Assembly: GCF_002939475.1 (NCBI RefSeq)
Contig: NZ_PKFQ01000001.1
Coordinates: 6,259,001 to 6,323,000, forward strand
Length of the DNA stretch: 64,000 bases
DNA from: Streptomyces cinnamoneus
GTDB taxonomy: Bacteria; Actinomycetota; Actinomycetes; Streptomycetales; Streptomycetaceae
Reading direction: 5' to 3'
The position numbers and the translations under genes are program-made. Positions within the stretch are counted from its first letter, which is position 1, and each line of letters starts with the position of its first letter. Under the pieces are notes generated by a model. It searched no databases, was not told the origin of the DNA, and saw nothing but the letters and a program-made list of their open reading frames with translations. This document shows positions 49,717-58,344 of this stretch, in pieces.

Positions 49717-50928
49717 TCACCCTAGATCGTTCAGCGGGAGCACCGCGCGCACCCGCCAGCAGCCCTCGTGCTCGCCCGTCTCGGCATGCCCGCCCAGCAG
49801 CGCGGCCCGCTCGCGGATGCCGCGCAGCCCGCTCCCGCTTCCGGCGAGCGTGCCCGCCCCGGCGGTCAGGGGGTTGCGGACGTCCAGCTCCAGCGCGTCC
49901 GGGCGCACCGCCATCCGCACCGAGACCGGCACCGCACCGGCGTGCCGCACCACGTTGGTGAGCGCCTCCTGGACAATGCGGTACCCCTCCCGCGACAGCG
50001 GGCCCGGCACCGCCTCCAGGGGCCCGGTGACCTCCGCGGTGACCTCGGCGCCGGCGCCGCGGGCCGCCGTCAGCAGCCGGCCGGCGTCCATGAGGGAGGG
50101 GCGGGCGGCCGGCCCCGGCGCGTCCTCGCGCAGCACCTTGAGCACCCGCTCCAGGTCCTCCAGGGCGTGCCGGGCCGTCTCCTCGACGGCCGCCAGGGCG
50201 CGTTCGGTGAACTCCGGTGAGCCCGCCGCCCGTGCCGCCCCCGCCTGTACCACCGCCACCGTCAGGGCGTGGCCGACCGAGTCGTGCAACTCCCGCGCGA
50301 TCCGGTTGTGTTCGAGCAGCCGTTCCGTACGCTCCTCCAGGGCGGCCAGTCGCTCGGCCGCCGACGGGCCGAGCAGCGTCCGCGCCGCGCGCGCCGTCAG
50401 CTCACCGGTCACCGCGACGAACGCCAGCAGCAGCGCGACGACCAGCGGGGCCAGTGGTGCGTACCACCAGTGGCCGCCCTCCACCGTCCACGGCAGCGGA
50501 GTGCGCACGGGCACCGGTGACGAGGAGGAGCGGACCAGGCCCACCGCCAGCGCGGGCGCGTGGAGCGTCAGGAACGCCGTCGCCAGGCCCGTCTCGTACC
50601 GCAGCACCAGCCACAGCACCGTGCGCCACCGGTCGCCCCGGGACGCCGACGGCGCGGCCGTGAACGCCGGCTCCCGGCCGGCACCCCGCGCGGGGAAGAG
50701 CAGCAACTGGGCCTGCATGCCCTCCGCGAGCCGCGTCCTCGGGACCATGCCGGCCGCCGCCAGCAGCGGCAGGGGCGTCAGCAGCAGCCAGGCGCCCCGC
50801 GCCGTGCCGACGCCGCCGAGCCCGGGGTGGACGAGGGCGACGACGGCGGCGAGGACCACCGCCAGGAGGAGGTGCAGCCAGCGCGTGTACGTGACCGTGC
50901 GGGCCAGGGGGCGAAGCGGACTGATCAT
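49717..50928 (-). CDS. HisKA_3-type sensor histidine kinase
   Basis: A 403-residue sensor kinase. About four to five membrane helices fill the first 180 residues. The dimerization motif ARELHDSVGHALTVA carries the phosphorylated His215, and the ATPase domain has YRIVQEALTNVVRHAG (N box) and GSGSGLRGIRERAALLGG (G box). Partner of the LuxR-type regulator directly downstream. The signal is unknown. Confidence 0.94.
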   Translation of the reverse strand: MISPLRPLARTVTYTRWLHLLLAVVLAAVVALVHPGLGGVGTARGAWLLLTPLPLLAAAGMVPRTRLAEGMQAQLLLFPARGAGREPAFTAAPSASRGDRWRTVLWLVLRYETGLATAFLTLHAPALAVGLVRSSSSPVPVRTPLPWTVEGGHWWYAPLAPLVVALLLAFVAVTGELTARAARTLLGPSAAERLAALEERTERLLEHNRIARELHDSVGHALTVAVVQAGAARAAGSPEFTERALAAVEETARHALEDLERVLKVLREDAPGPAARPSLMDAGRLLTAARGAGAEVTAEVTGPLEAVPGPLSREGYRIVQEALTNVVRHAGAVPVSVRMAVRPDALELDVRNPLTAGAGTLAGSGSGLRGIRERAALLGGHAETGEHEGCWRVRAVLPLNDLG

Positions 50929-50962
50929 GCCGCCATCCTGGCAGCGCCGCCCGGCGGGTGGC

Positions 50963-50980
50963 CTCCCCCGCCCGGGGGAG
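50963..50980. terminator. 8-bp hairpin upstream of the two-component operon
   Basis: CTCCCCCG (50963-50970) and CGGGGGAG (50973-50980) form a stem with a 2-base loop after the mug stop on the minus strand. Possible terminator; stem is short. Confidence 0.4.
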
Positions 50981-51053
50981 CACCGCCCGCCCGTGGGTGA
51001 GCGACGGCCCGGCCCGACGGCTGCGGGTTCACCGGGCGGTCGCGCGGCGTCCT

Positions 51054-51545
51054 TCAGTCGTCGTCGGCGGCCACGCGCAGGCGCGCGAACTCCTCCGCCA
51101 TCTTCGGCAGCGGCCAGTGGGCGTTGAGGCCGCTGGGGTTGGGCAGGGCCCAGACACGGGTCGTGCCTATGGTCCGGACCTGAGGGCCGATCTTGGCGTG
51201 CTTCTCACCGAACGCGACGCGGTAGGCGGTGATCCCCACGACCGCCAGCCAGCGGGGCCGCAGCAGTTCGACCTTCTCGACGAGGATGCGCCCGCCTTCC
51301 CGGAACTCCACGTCGCTCAGCTCGTCGGCGCGCGCGGAGGCCCGCGCCACGACGTTGGTGATGCCCAGCCCGTACGTGAGGAGTTCGCGCTCCTGCGCGG
51401 GCAGCAGCTGGCGGGGCGTGAACCCCGAGGCGTGCAGTGCGGGCCAGAAGCGGTTGCCCGGCCGGGCGAAGTGGTGGCCGGTGGCCGCCGACATCAAGCC
51501 GGGGTTGATGCCGCAGAAGAGCACCCGGAGACCGTCCGCGACCAC
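51054..51545 (-). CDS. mug: Mismatch-specific G:U/T DNA glycosylase (Mug family)
   Basis: A Mug/TDG-family glycosylase. VLFCGINPGLMSAATGHHFA and WALPNPSGLNAHW are the catalytic and intercalation motifs. The first standard start is the GTG at 51545 (163 residues). However, the reading frame continues upstream with the segment FTPEELEAARDRLVPDVVAD, which has the character of a real N-terminus, up to a CTG at 51605 that overlaps the purB stop by 4 bases. True start could be that CTG, giving 183 residues. It removes thymine or uracil mispaired with G. Downstream of purB on the same strand. Confidence 0.85.
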   Translation of the reverse strand: MVADGLRVLFCGINPGLMSAATGHHFARPGNRFWPALHASGFTPRQLLPAQERELLTYGLGITNVVARASARADELSDVEFREGGRILVEKVELLRPRWLAVVGITAYRVAFGEKHAKIGPQVRTIGTTRVWALPNPSGLNAHWPLPKMAEEFARLRVAADDD

Positions 51546-51601
51546 GTCCGGTACGAGACGGTCGCGGGCGGCCTCCAGTTCCTCGGGTGTGAAGGAGCGG
51601 G

Positions 51602-53047
51602 TCAGAGGATCGCCCCGGGAGCGTAGGCCGCGGCCTCCGGGTGGCGCTCCGCGATCTCCTCGATCCGGGCGACCACGGAGGCCACCTGGTCGCCCGCGGC
51701 ACCGGTGAACGACAGCTTGTCGGCCATCAGCGCGTCCAGGGCGGCGCGGTCCAGCGGGATCCGCTCGTCCGCGGCGAGCTTGTCGAGCAGCTCGTTGCGC
51801 TCGGCGCCCTGCTCGCGCATGGCCAGCGCGGACGCCACCGCGTGCTCCTTGATGACCTCGTGCGCGACCTCGCGGCCGACGCCGGCGCGCACGGCGCCCA
51901 TCAGCACCTTGGTGGTGGCGAGGAAGGGCAGGTAGCGGTCCAGCTCACGGGCCACGACCGCCGGGAAGGCGCCGAACTCGTCGAGGACGGTCAGGAACGT
52001 CTCCAGGAGGCCGTCCAGCGCGAAGAACGCGTCCGGCAGCGCGACGCGGCGCACCACCGAGCAGGAGACGTCGCCCTCGTTCCACTGGTCGCCCGCCAGC
52101 TCGCCGGTCATCGAGGCGTAGCCGCGCAGGATGACCATGAGGCCGTTGACGCGCTCGCAGGAGCGGGTGTTCATCTTGTGCGGCATCGCGGACGAGCCGA
52201 CCTGACCCGGCTTGAAGCCCTCGGTCACCAGCTCGTGACCGGCCATCAGGCGGATCGTCTTGGCCAGCGAGGACGGCGCGGCGGCCAGCTGGACCAGCGC
52301 GGTGACGACGTCGTAGTCGAGGGAGCGCGGGTAGACCTGGCCGACGGAGGTGAAGGCGTGGCCGAAGCCCAGGTGCGCCGCGATCCGCCGCTCCAGCTCG
52401 GCCAGCTTCGCGGCGTCGCCGCCGAGCAGGTCGAGCATGTCCTGGGCGGTGCCGACGGGGCCCTTGATGCCGCGCAGCGGGTAGCGGGCCAGCAGCTCCT
52501 CGGTCCGCCCGAAGGCGACCAGCAGCTCGTCCGCGGTGGTCGCGAAGCGCTTGCCGAGCGTGGTGGCCTGCGCGGCGACGTTGTGCGAGCGGCCCGCCAC
52601 GACCAGCTCGGCGTGGTCGGCCGCCAGCTTGCCGAGCCGGGCCAGGACGGCCACGACGCGGTCGCGCACCAGCTCCAGGGAGAGCCGGACCTGCAACTGC
52701 TCCACGTTCTCGGTGAGGTCGCGGGAGGTCATGCCCTTGTGCACGTGCTCATGGCCGGCGAGGGCGTTGAACTCCTCGATGCGCGCCTTCACGTCGTGCC
52801 GCGTGACCTTCTCGCGCTCGGCGATCGAGGCCAGGTCGACCTGGTCCAGGACCCGCTCGTAGTCGGCCAGCGCGGCCTCCGGCACCTCGATTCCCAGGTC
52901 CTTCTGGGCGCGGAGCACGGCGAGCCACAGCTTCCGCTCCAGCTTCACCTTGTACTCGGGGGACCACAGCACGGCCAGCTCGGTGGAGGCGTAGCGGCCG
53001 GCCAGGACGTTGGGGATGCGGGGCTTGGGAGACACAGCAGCAGTCAC
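51602..53047 (-). CDS. purB: Adenylosuccinate lyase
   Basis: A 481-residue PurB of the fumarase/aspartase superfamily. The signature loop is GSSAMPHKMNTRSCER with the catalytic Ser, and the conserved segments KGMTSRDLTENVEQ and AGRSHNVAAQATT are present. It splits adenylosuccinate to AMP and SAICAR to AICAR in purine synthesis, in the cytoplasm. The GTG start at 53047 sits 8 bases after a -10-like TAGACT with no ribosome site, suggesting leaderless mRNA. Confidence 0.97.
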   Translation of the reverse strand: MTAAVSPKPRIPNVLAGRYASTELAVLWSPEYKVKLERKLWLAVLRAQKDLGIEVPEAALADYERVLDQVDLASIAEREKVTRHDVKARIEEFNALAGHEHVHKGMTSRDLTENVEQLQVRLSLELVRDRVVAVLARLGKLAADHAELVVAGRSHNVAAQATTLGKRFATTADELLVAFGRTEELLARYPLRGIKGPVGTAQDMLDLLGGDAAKLAELERRIAAHLGFGHAFTSVGQVYPRSLDYDVVTALVQLAAAPSSLAKTIRLMAGHELVTEGFKPGQVGSSAMPHKMNTRSCERVNGLMVILRGYASMTGELAGDQWNEGDVSCSVVRRVALPDAFFALDGLLETFLTVLDEFGAFPAVVARELDRYLPFLATTKVLMGAVRAGVGREVAHEVIKEHAVASALAMREQGAERNELLDKLAADERIPLDRAALDALMADKLSFTGAAGDQVASVVARIEEIAERHPEAAAYAPGAIL

Positions 53048-53055
53048 GTGGCGAA

Positions 53056-53061
53056 AGTCTA
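53056..53061 (-). promoter_or_regulatory. Candidate -10 box of purB (TAGACT)
   Basis: TAGACT on the minus strand is 8 bases before the purB GTG. Transcription would start at or next to the start codon. No clear -35 box. Confidence 0.4.
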
Positions 53062-53120
53062 CTGGCGGTTCGCGCAGATCCGGACAGCACCCCGGTTTGT
53101 GGCTTGCTACGAAAGGGGCG

Positions 53121-53951
53121 CTACGGAAGCGGCGAGCCGTTCTGGGGCAGGGGGAGCGGCTCGTAGGGCAGCAACTCGGCCCGCTTGGGCGGACGCCCGT
53201 CCCCCGAGGAGCGGCCCGTCAGGCGGCGGCCGATCCAGGGGACCAGGTGCTCCCGGGCGAAGCGCAGGTCCGCGGTGCGGCGGACGGCCCAGCCGGGGCG
53301 TACGAGCGGGGGCAGCGGCTCGCGCCAGTCGGACTCCGGCGCGTGGCCGAGCGCCTGCCACACCGCCTCGGCCACCCGCCGGTGGCCCTCGGCGTTCAGG
53401 TGCAGCCGGTCGTCGGCCCACAGCCGGGAGTCGCCCAGGGCCTCGGCGGAGAAGAGGTCGACGACCAGGGCGCCGTGCCGCTCGGCCAGTTCGTCGACGA
53501 AGCCGAAGAGCTGCTCCATGCGGGGCCGGAAGCGCTCCAGCACCGGTCCGCGCCGGCCCGGGCTGCGCATCAGCACCAGCTGCCGGCAGCTCGGGGCCAG
53601 CAGGTCCGCCGCCTCCGCGAGCCGTGCGCACACCAGGTCCACGTCGCACTGCGGCCGCAGCACGTCGTTGAGCCCGCCCACGAGCGTCACCAGGTCCGCG
53701 CCCATGGCGGCGGCCGGCGCGGCCTGCTCGTCGGCGATCTGGCCGATGAGCTTGCCGCGCACCGCGAGGTTCGCGTAGCGGAAGCCGGCGGTGCGCTCCG
53801 CCAGGCGGGCGGCCAGGAGGTCGGCCCAGCCGCGGTAGGAGCCGTCGGGCAGGCCGTCGGACATGCCCTCGGTGAAGGAGTCGCCTATGGCGACAAAGCT
53901 GGTGTACGGGTGCGTGTATGAGGCACCCATCGGGGTGGCGTTCGTCGACAT
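53121..53951 (-). CDS. SGNH/GDSL-type hydrolase
   Basis: A 276-residue SGNH hydrolase. Block I is AIGDSFTEGM (Ser25), then VGGLNDVLRP, and DRLHLNAEGH holds the catalytic Asp and His. No signal peptide is seen. The C-terminal 70 residues are Arg/Pro-rich and outside the catalytic domain. Substrate unknown. A strong hairpin separates it from the CNNM genes. Confidence 0.9.
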   Translation of the reverse strand: MSTNATPMGASYTHPYTSFVAIGDSFTEGMSDGLPDGSYRGWADLLAARLAERTAGFRYANLAVRGKLIGQIADEQAAPAAAMGADLVTLVGGLNDVLRPQCDVDLVCARLAEAADLLAPSCRQLVLMRSPGRRGPVLERFRPRMEQLFGFVDELAERHGALVVDLFSAEALGDSRLWADDRLHLNAEGHRRVAEAVWQALGHAPESDWREPLPPLVRPGWAVRRTADLRFAREHLVPWIGRRLTGRSSGDGRPPKRAELLPYEPLPLPQNGSPLP

Positions 53952-53966
53952 GGCCTCGCGATCCTA

Positions 53967-53992
53967 CCGCCGGGGCCCGGGGGCCCCGGCGG
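53967..53992. terminator. 12-bp hairpin after the CNNM gene pair
   Basis: CCGCCGGGGCCC (53967-53978) and GGGCCCCGGCGG (53981-53992) lie just downstream of the second CNNM gene on the minus strand. Likely terminator of that operon. Confidence 0.75.
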
Positions 53993-54003
53993 CAGGCCCG
54001 CCC

Positions 54004-55017
54004 TCACGACCGCGCGCCGACCAGCTGGCGCAGGACGTCCTCCAGGGTGACCAGTCCGGCCAGCCTGTTGTCCTCGCCGATGGCGGCCGCCAGGTGGGCG
54101 CCCGTGCCGCTCATCGCCTTGATCACGTCGTCCAGCGGCGTGTCCGCCCGCACCCGCGCGATCGGCCGCAGCTTCCGCAGCGGGAACGACATGTCGCGGG
54201 GGCGGGCGTCCAGGGCGTCCTTCACGTGGAGGTAGCCCAGGATCCGGCCGGCGCCGTCGACGACGGGGAAGCGGGAGTAGCCCGACGTGGCGGCGAGCCG
54301 CTCCAGCTCCTCGGGGGTGACCCCGAAGCGGGCGGAGACCACGCGCTCCAGCGGGAGCACCACGTCCACCACCGGCCGCTTGCCCAGCCCCAGGGCGTCG
54401 CGCAGCCGCTCGGTGGCCCGCTCGTCCAGCAGGCCCGCCTCGCTGGAGTCGGCGACCATCCGGGCCAGCTGGTCGTCGGAGAAGACCGCGCCGACCTCGT
54501 CCTTCGGCTCGACCCGCAGCAGCTTCAGGAGGGTGTTCGCCAGGCCGTTGATGGCGAAGACGAACGGGCGCAGGGCGCGCGCCAGCGTCACCAGCGGGGG
54601 GCCCAGCAGCAGGGCCGTGCGCACCGGCTCGGCCAGCGCGATGTTCTTCGGCACCATCTCGCCGAAGAGCATGTGCAGATACGTCGCCACGGCCAGCGCG
54701 ATCACGAACGAGACCGCGTGGATCAGGCCCTCCGGCAGGCCCACCGCGTGGAACACCGGTTGCAGGAGGTGCGCGATGGCGGGCTCGGCGACCACACCCA
54801 GCACCAGGGTGCACAGGGTGATGCCGAGCTGGGCCGCGGCCATCAGGGCGGAGATGTGCCGCAGTCCCCACAGCACGCTGCGGGCGCGCCGGTCGCCGCG
54901 CTCGGCGTAGGGGTCGATCTGGCTGCGGCGCACGGAGATCATGCCGAACTCGGCGCCCACGAAGAAGGCGTTGGCGACCAGGGTCGCGAGGCCGATGAGC
55001 AACTGGACGACGGTCAT
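54004..55017 (-). CDS. CNNM/HlyC-CorC family transporter-like protein (lacks CorC domain)
   Basis: A 337-residue membrane protein with a CNNM (DUF21) domain (about 1-190, with VANAFFVGAEFGMISVRRSQ and GEMVPKNIALAEP) and a CBS-domain pair (about 205-335). The usual C-terminal CorC/HlyC domain is missing, in contrast to its upstream partner. Family members are linked to magnesium or cobalt efflux. Its start overlaps the partner's stop (ATGA), so the two are translated together and may form a heterodimer. Confidence 0.92.
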   Translation of the reverse strand: MTVVQLLIGLATLVANAFFVGAEFGMISVRRSQIDPYAERGDRRARSVLWGLRHISALMAAAQLGITLCTLVLGVVAEPAIAHLLQPVFHAVGLPEGLIHAVSFVIALAVATYLHMLFGEMVPKNIALAEPVRTALLLGPPLVTLARALRPFVFAINGLANTLLKLLRVEPKDEVGAVFSDDQLARMVADSSEAGLLDERATERLRDALGLGKRPVVDVVLPLERVVSARFGVTPEELERLAATSGYSRFPVVDGAGRILGYLHVKDALDARPRDMSFPLRKLRPIARVRADTPLDDVIKAMSGTGAHLAAAIGEDNRLAGLVTLEDVLRQLVGARS

Positions 55018-56369
55018 CGGTCCGCCCCCCCGGCCGGGTCGTCGCCCGGGACCGCGGCGGTGCCGGGCGGCGGGGACGTCAGGCGCACCCGCGCCGCGCG
55101 CCTGCCGGACGCGTCGGTCACCTCGACCCGCCAGCCGGTGACCTCCACCGTGTCCCCCTCGACGGGGATGCGGCCGAGGGAGGCGGCGACGAGGCCGGCG
55201 AGGGTCTCGTACGGCCCGTCCGGCGCGCGCAGCCCGATGTGCTCCAGCTGGTCGGTGCGGGTGGCGCCGTCCGCCTCGTACAGCGAGCGGCCCAGGGCGT
55301 CCTCGCCGGCCGGGGCGAGGTCGGGCAGCTCGTGCGGGTCGTGCTCGTCGCGGACCTCGCCGACGACCTCCTCGATGATGTCCTCCAGGGTGACGACGCC
55401 GGCCGTGCCGCCGTACTCGTCGATGACGATCGCCATGCTGCGCCTGCCAGACAGCCGGTCCAGCAACCGGTCCACGGTCAGGGAGGCGGGCACGAACAGC
55501 GGCTCGCGCACCAGGGCGGCGACCGGGCGGCGCGCTCGCTCCTCGGCGGGTATGGCCAGCACGTCCTTGATGTGGGCGGTGCCCACGACCGTGTCCAGGG
55601 TGTCCCGGTAGACGGGGAAGCGGGACAGGCCGGTGGCCCGGGTGGCGTTCGCGACGTCCTCGGCGGTGGCCCGGGCGTCGAGCGCGATGACCTGGACGCG
55701 CGGGGTCATCACGTTCTCCGCGGTCAGGTCCGCCAGGTTGAGGGTCCGCACGAACAGCTCGGCGGTGTCCGCCTCCAGCGCGCCCTCCTTGGCGGAGTGG
55801 CGGGCCAGCGCGATCAGCTCCTGGGGGCCGCGCGCGGTGGCCAGCTCCTCGGCCGGCTCCAGGCCGAGGCGGTGCACGACCCGGTTGGCGCTGTTGTTCA
55901 GGTGCCGGATCAGCGGGCGGAAGGCGGCGCTGAAGGCGCGCTGCGGCCCGGCGACGCGCCGTGCCACCGGCAGCGGCCGGGAGATCGCCCAGTTCTTGGG
56001 CACCAGCTCGCCGACGACCATCAGGACGACCGTCGAGAGCACCGTGCCCAGCACCAGGGCGACCTGGGAGGCCGCCGAGGAGGGCAGGCCCAGCGCCCGG
56101 ACCGGTCCGGTCAGCAGCGCGGCGATCGACGGCTCGGAGAGCATGCCGATGATCAGGCCGGTGACCGTGATGCCCAGCTGTGCGCCGGAGAGCTGGAAGG
56201 TGAGGCTCCGCACGGCCTTCAGCGCGCTCTCGGCGCCGAGCTCGCCGCTCTCGGCCGCGCGCTCGAGCTCGCTGCGCTCCACCGTGGTGAGCGAGAACTC
56301 GGCCGCCACGAACACGGCGCAGGCGAGCGTCAGCAGCAGCGCGAGCACGAGGAGGAGCACTTCGGTCAT
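55014..56369 (-). CDS. CNNM/CorC family transporter-like protein, full length
   Basis: A 451-residue protein with CNNM domain (about 1-200; VFVAAEFSLTTVERSELERA, GELVPKNWAISRP), CBS pair (about 210-345; DEYGGTAGVVTLEDIIEEVV) and CorC/HlyC domain (about 360-440). Likely a divalent-cation exporter or its regulator. It is the first gene of the two-gene unit. Start ATG at 56369. Confidence 0.93.
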   Translation of the reverse strand: MTEVLLLVLALLLTLACAVFVAAEFSLTTVERSELERAAESGELGAESALKAVRSLTFQLSGAQLGITVTGLIIGMLSEPSIAALLTGPVRALGLPSSAASQVALVLGTVLSTVVLMVVGELVPKNWAISRPLPVARRVAGPQRAFSAAFRPLIRHLNNSANRVVHRLGLEPAEELATARGPQELIALARHSAKEGALEADTAELFVRTLNLADLTAENVMTPRVQVIALDARATAEDVANATRATGLSRFPVYRDTLDTVVGTAHIKDVLAIPAEERARRPVAALVREPLFVPASLTVDRLLDRLSGRRSMAIVIDEYGGTAGVVTLEDIIEEVVGEVRDEHDPHELPDLAPAGEDALGRSLYEADGATRTDQLEHIGLRAPDGPYETLAGLVAASLGRIPVEGDTVEVTGWRVEVTDASGRRAARVRLTSPPPGTAAVPGDDPAGGADR

Positions 56370-56496
56370 CGGTTCACCTCCGTCCCATGATCGGGCAGGG
56401 GCGGGTGGACCGCGCGGTGTCGGCTGCGGGGACTACTGGGAGGCTCGCCCATGGGCGGACGCTCACACCTTTCACTCGGTCGGCTCGCGAGAGCGG

Positions 56497-56528
56497 GATG
56501 GTCACCCTCGGAAGCAAGGGTGACCATC
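56497..56528. terminator. 12-bp hairpin between LLM and CNNM genes
   Basis: GATGGTCACCCT (56497-56508) and AGGGTGACCATC (56517-56528) with an 8-base loop, 26 bases after the LLM gene stop. Likely terminator of that gene; less GC-rich than others in the window. Confidence 0.6.
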
Positions 56529-56553
56529 AAGGGTAAAGGACGAGCAAAGGGGG

Positions 56554-57432
56554 TCAGTCCCGCAGCTCCTCGATCACCGGTGCGAAGGCCTCCATGTAGG
56601 GCTCCAGGATCGTGAAGTACGTGAAGCCGTAGCGCTCGCGGTGGCCCCGGATCCGCTCGGCGATCTCCTTGACCGACCCGGTCAGCAGGGCGGGGTGTGC
56701 CAGGTACTCCTCGTCGGTGAGGTCGGTGCGGTAGCCCATCAGCTCGCGGACCTTGGTCAGCGGGTCGCCGCCGACCGCCACGACCTGCACCAGGTAGTTG
56801 AGCTCGGCCGGCTCGGGGCGGTCCGCCGCGAAGCCCTGGTAGGCCGCGACCCGCCCGGCCAGCTCGGAGGGGCTGACGAGCCGCAGCGAACCGTCGGGGT
56901 TCGAGCCGCCGCCGGCGAACGCCATGATGTCGGCGTGCCGCGCGGCCAGTCGCAGCACGCGGTCGCCGTTGCCGCCGAGCAGCAGCGGGGGCCGGGGCGC
57001 CTGGGTCGTCGCCGGCAGGTGCCCGGGGTCGCCCAGCAGCCGGTTCAGCTCCGTGACGGTGTGCTCCAGGTGGTCGACCCGCTCGCGCGGCGAGCCGAAC
57101 GGCAGGCCGGCGCTGTCGTGTTCGGCCTTCACGTAGCCGGTGCCCAGGCCCAGCTCCAGCCGGCCGCCCGTCAGCTGGTCGGTGGTGGCCACCTCGCGGG
57201 CCAGCAGCGCGGGGTTCCAGAACCCGGCGTTGAGGACCAGCGTGCCCACCCTCGGCCGTTCGGTGGCCTCGGCGGCGGCGACCAGCGAGGGGAACGGGGC
57301 CGGCATGCCGAGGTGGTCGGGCACGAGGATCACGTCGTAGCCCATGGATTCGGCCTGGCGGCACTTCGCGCGCCACTCGGCGGCCGTGCAGCCGGTGAGC
57401 ATGTTGACGGCGAACCGGAACGGACGGGACAT
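56554..57432 (-). CDS. LLM class F420-dependent oxidoreductase
   Basis: A 293-residue luciferase-like monooxygenase-fold oxidoreductase. Family traits include RFAVNMLTGCTAAEWRAKCR, VPDHLGMPAPFPSLVAAAEA, LGLGTGYVKAEHDSAGLPF and PLLLGGNGDRVLRLAARHAD. It probably uses the deazaflavin F420, as many actinobacterial members do; the substrate is unknown. ATG at 57432 gives MSRPFRFAVN with GGGGG upstream; a longer frame to 57573 is unlikely. Confidence 0.88.
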   Translation of the reverse strand: MSRPFRFAVNMLTGCTAAEWRAKCRQAESMGYDVILVPDHLGMPAPFPSLVAAAEATERPRVGTLVLNAGFWNPALLAREVATTDQLTGGRLELGLGTGYVKAEHDSAGLPFGSPRERVDHLEHTVTELNRLLGDPGHLPATTQAPRPPLLLGGNGDRVLRLAARHADIMAFAGGGSNPDGSLRLVSPSELAGRVAAYQGFAADRPEPAELNYLVQVVAVGGDPLTKVRELMGYRTDLTDEEYLAHPALLTGSVKEIAERIRGHRERYGFTYFTILEPYMEAFAPVIEELRD

Positions 57433-57517
57433 GCGGAACCCCCTTGGTCGTCTGATGATCACAACGTATCGGAGGATGTCTCCGGTTACTGGGCGTCCGG
57501 GGCGTTCGTGAGTCAAT

Positions 57518-58210
57518 TCACGTAGGAGGCCGGGCCTCCGGTTCGGCCGGACGCCGAGCGGTGCCCAGCACACAGGGCGAGGCCGGCGACGGGACGGCGG
57601 TGTCCGGCACGCGGAGCCGCCGGTAGGGGCCCAGTTCGAAGCCCGCCGCCGTGATCGCCCGCAGCGGGTCCCGGGCGGTGTGGCAGCCGCCGAAGACCAC
57701 CGGCCACACCGTGCGGTCCAGGGACCGCTGCACGGTCGCCAGGGCCCGGCCCCGGGCGAGACCGTGCTCGAAGAAGCGCAGCTCGCCGCCCGGTCGCAGG
57801 ACCCGCCGCAGCTCCGCGAGGGCGCGCCCCACGTCCCGGACGGAACACAGCACCAAGGACACCACCGCCGCGTCGAACGCCTCGCTCTTGACGGGCAGCG
57901 CCTCCGCCGCGCCCGGCACCACGTCCACCGGGACCCCGGCCCGCACCGCGGCGTCCACCGCCAGCCGCCGCAGCGTCCGTTCCGGCTCGATCGCCACCAC
58001 CTCCGAGACGGTCCCCGGGTAGTGGGCGAAGTTCAGGCCGTTCCCGGCCCCGATCTCGATCACCCGTCCCGACAGCCCGGCCAGCAGCTCCTGCCGGTGC
58101 GCGCGGACCCCGGCGCGCTCGTCGACGACCGGGCTCCAACGGGCGTAGAGCCGGGCGAAAACCGGATGGTGCACGGCGTCGTGCGGCGTTCTGGTGCGGC
58201 GGAGCGGCAT
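57518..58210 (-). CDS. Class I SAM-dependent methyltransferase
   Basis: A 230-residue methyltransferase. Motif I is GRVIEIGAGNGLNFAHYPG, then VVAIEPERTLRRLAVDAA, with AEALPVKSEAFDAAVVSLVL (motif post-I/II) and LRPGGELRFFEHGLARG. It resembles UbiE/COQ5-type small-molecule methyltransferases. ATG at 58210; the N-terminus MPLRRTRTPH is basic. Next to bioD on the same strand but 134 bases apart. Substrate unknown. Confidence 0.88.
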   Translation of the reverse strand: MPLRRTRTPHDAVHHPVFARLYARWSPVVDERAGVRAHRQELLAGLSGRVIEIGAGNGLNFAHYPGTVSEVVAIEPERTLRRLAVDAAVRAGVPVDVVPGAAEALPVKSEAFDAAVVSLVLCSVRDVGRALAELRRVLRPGGELRFFEHGLARGRALATVQRSLDRTVWPVVFGGCHTARDPLRAITAAGFELGPYRRLRVPDTAVPSPASPCVLGTARRPAEPEARPPT

Positions 58211-58344
58211 GGCACACAACCTCTTCCCGGGGGCCGGGGATACGACGGCTACCGCGATTCTTCCCACGGCACAGCCCGTACGCACCGCCCGGCGGGTCTT
58301 TGCCCGCCCGCCCCGCCCCGCCGCGACCGCGCCGCGCGGTCCGG

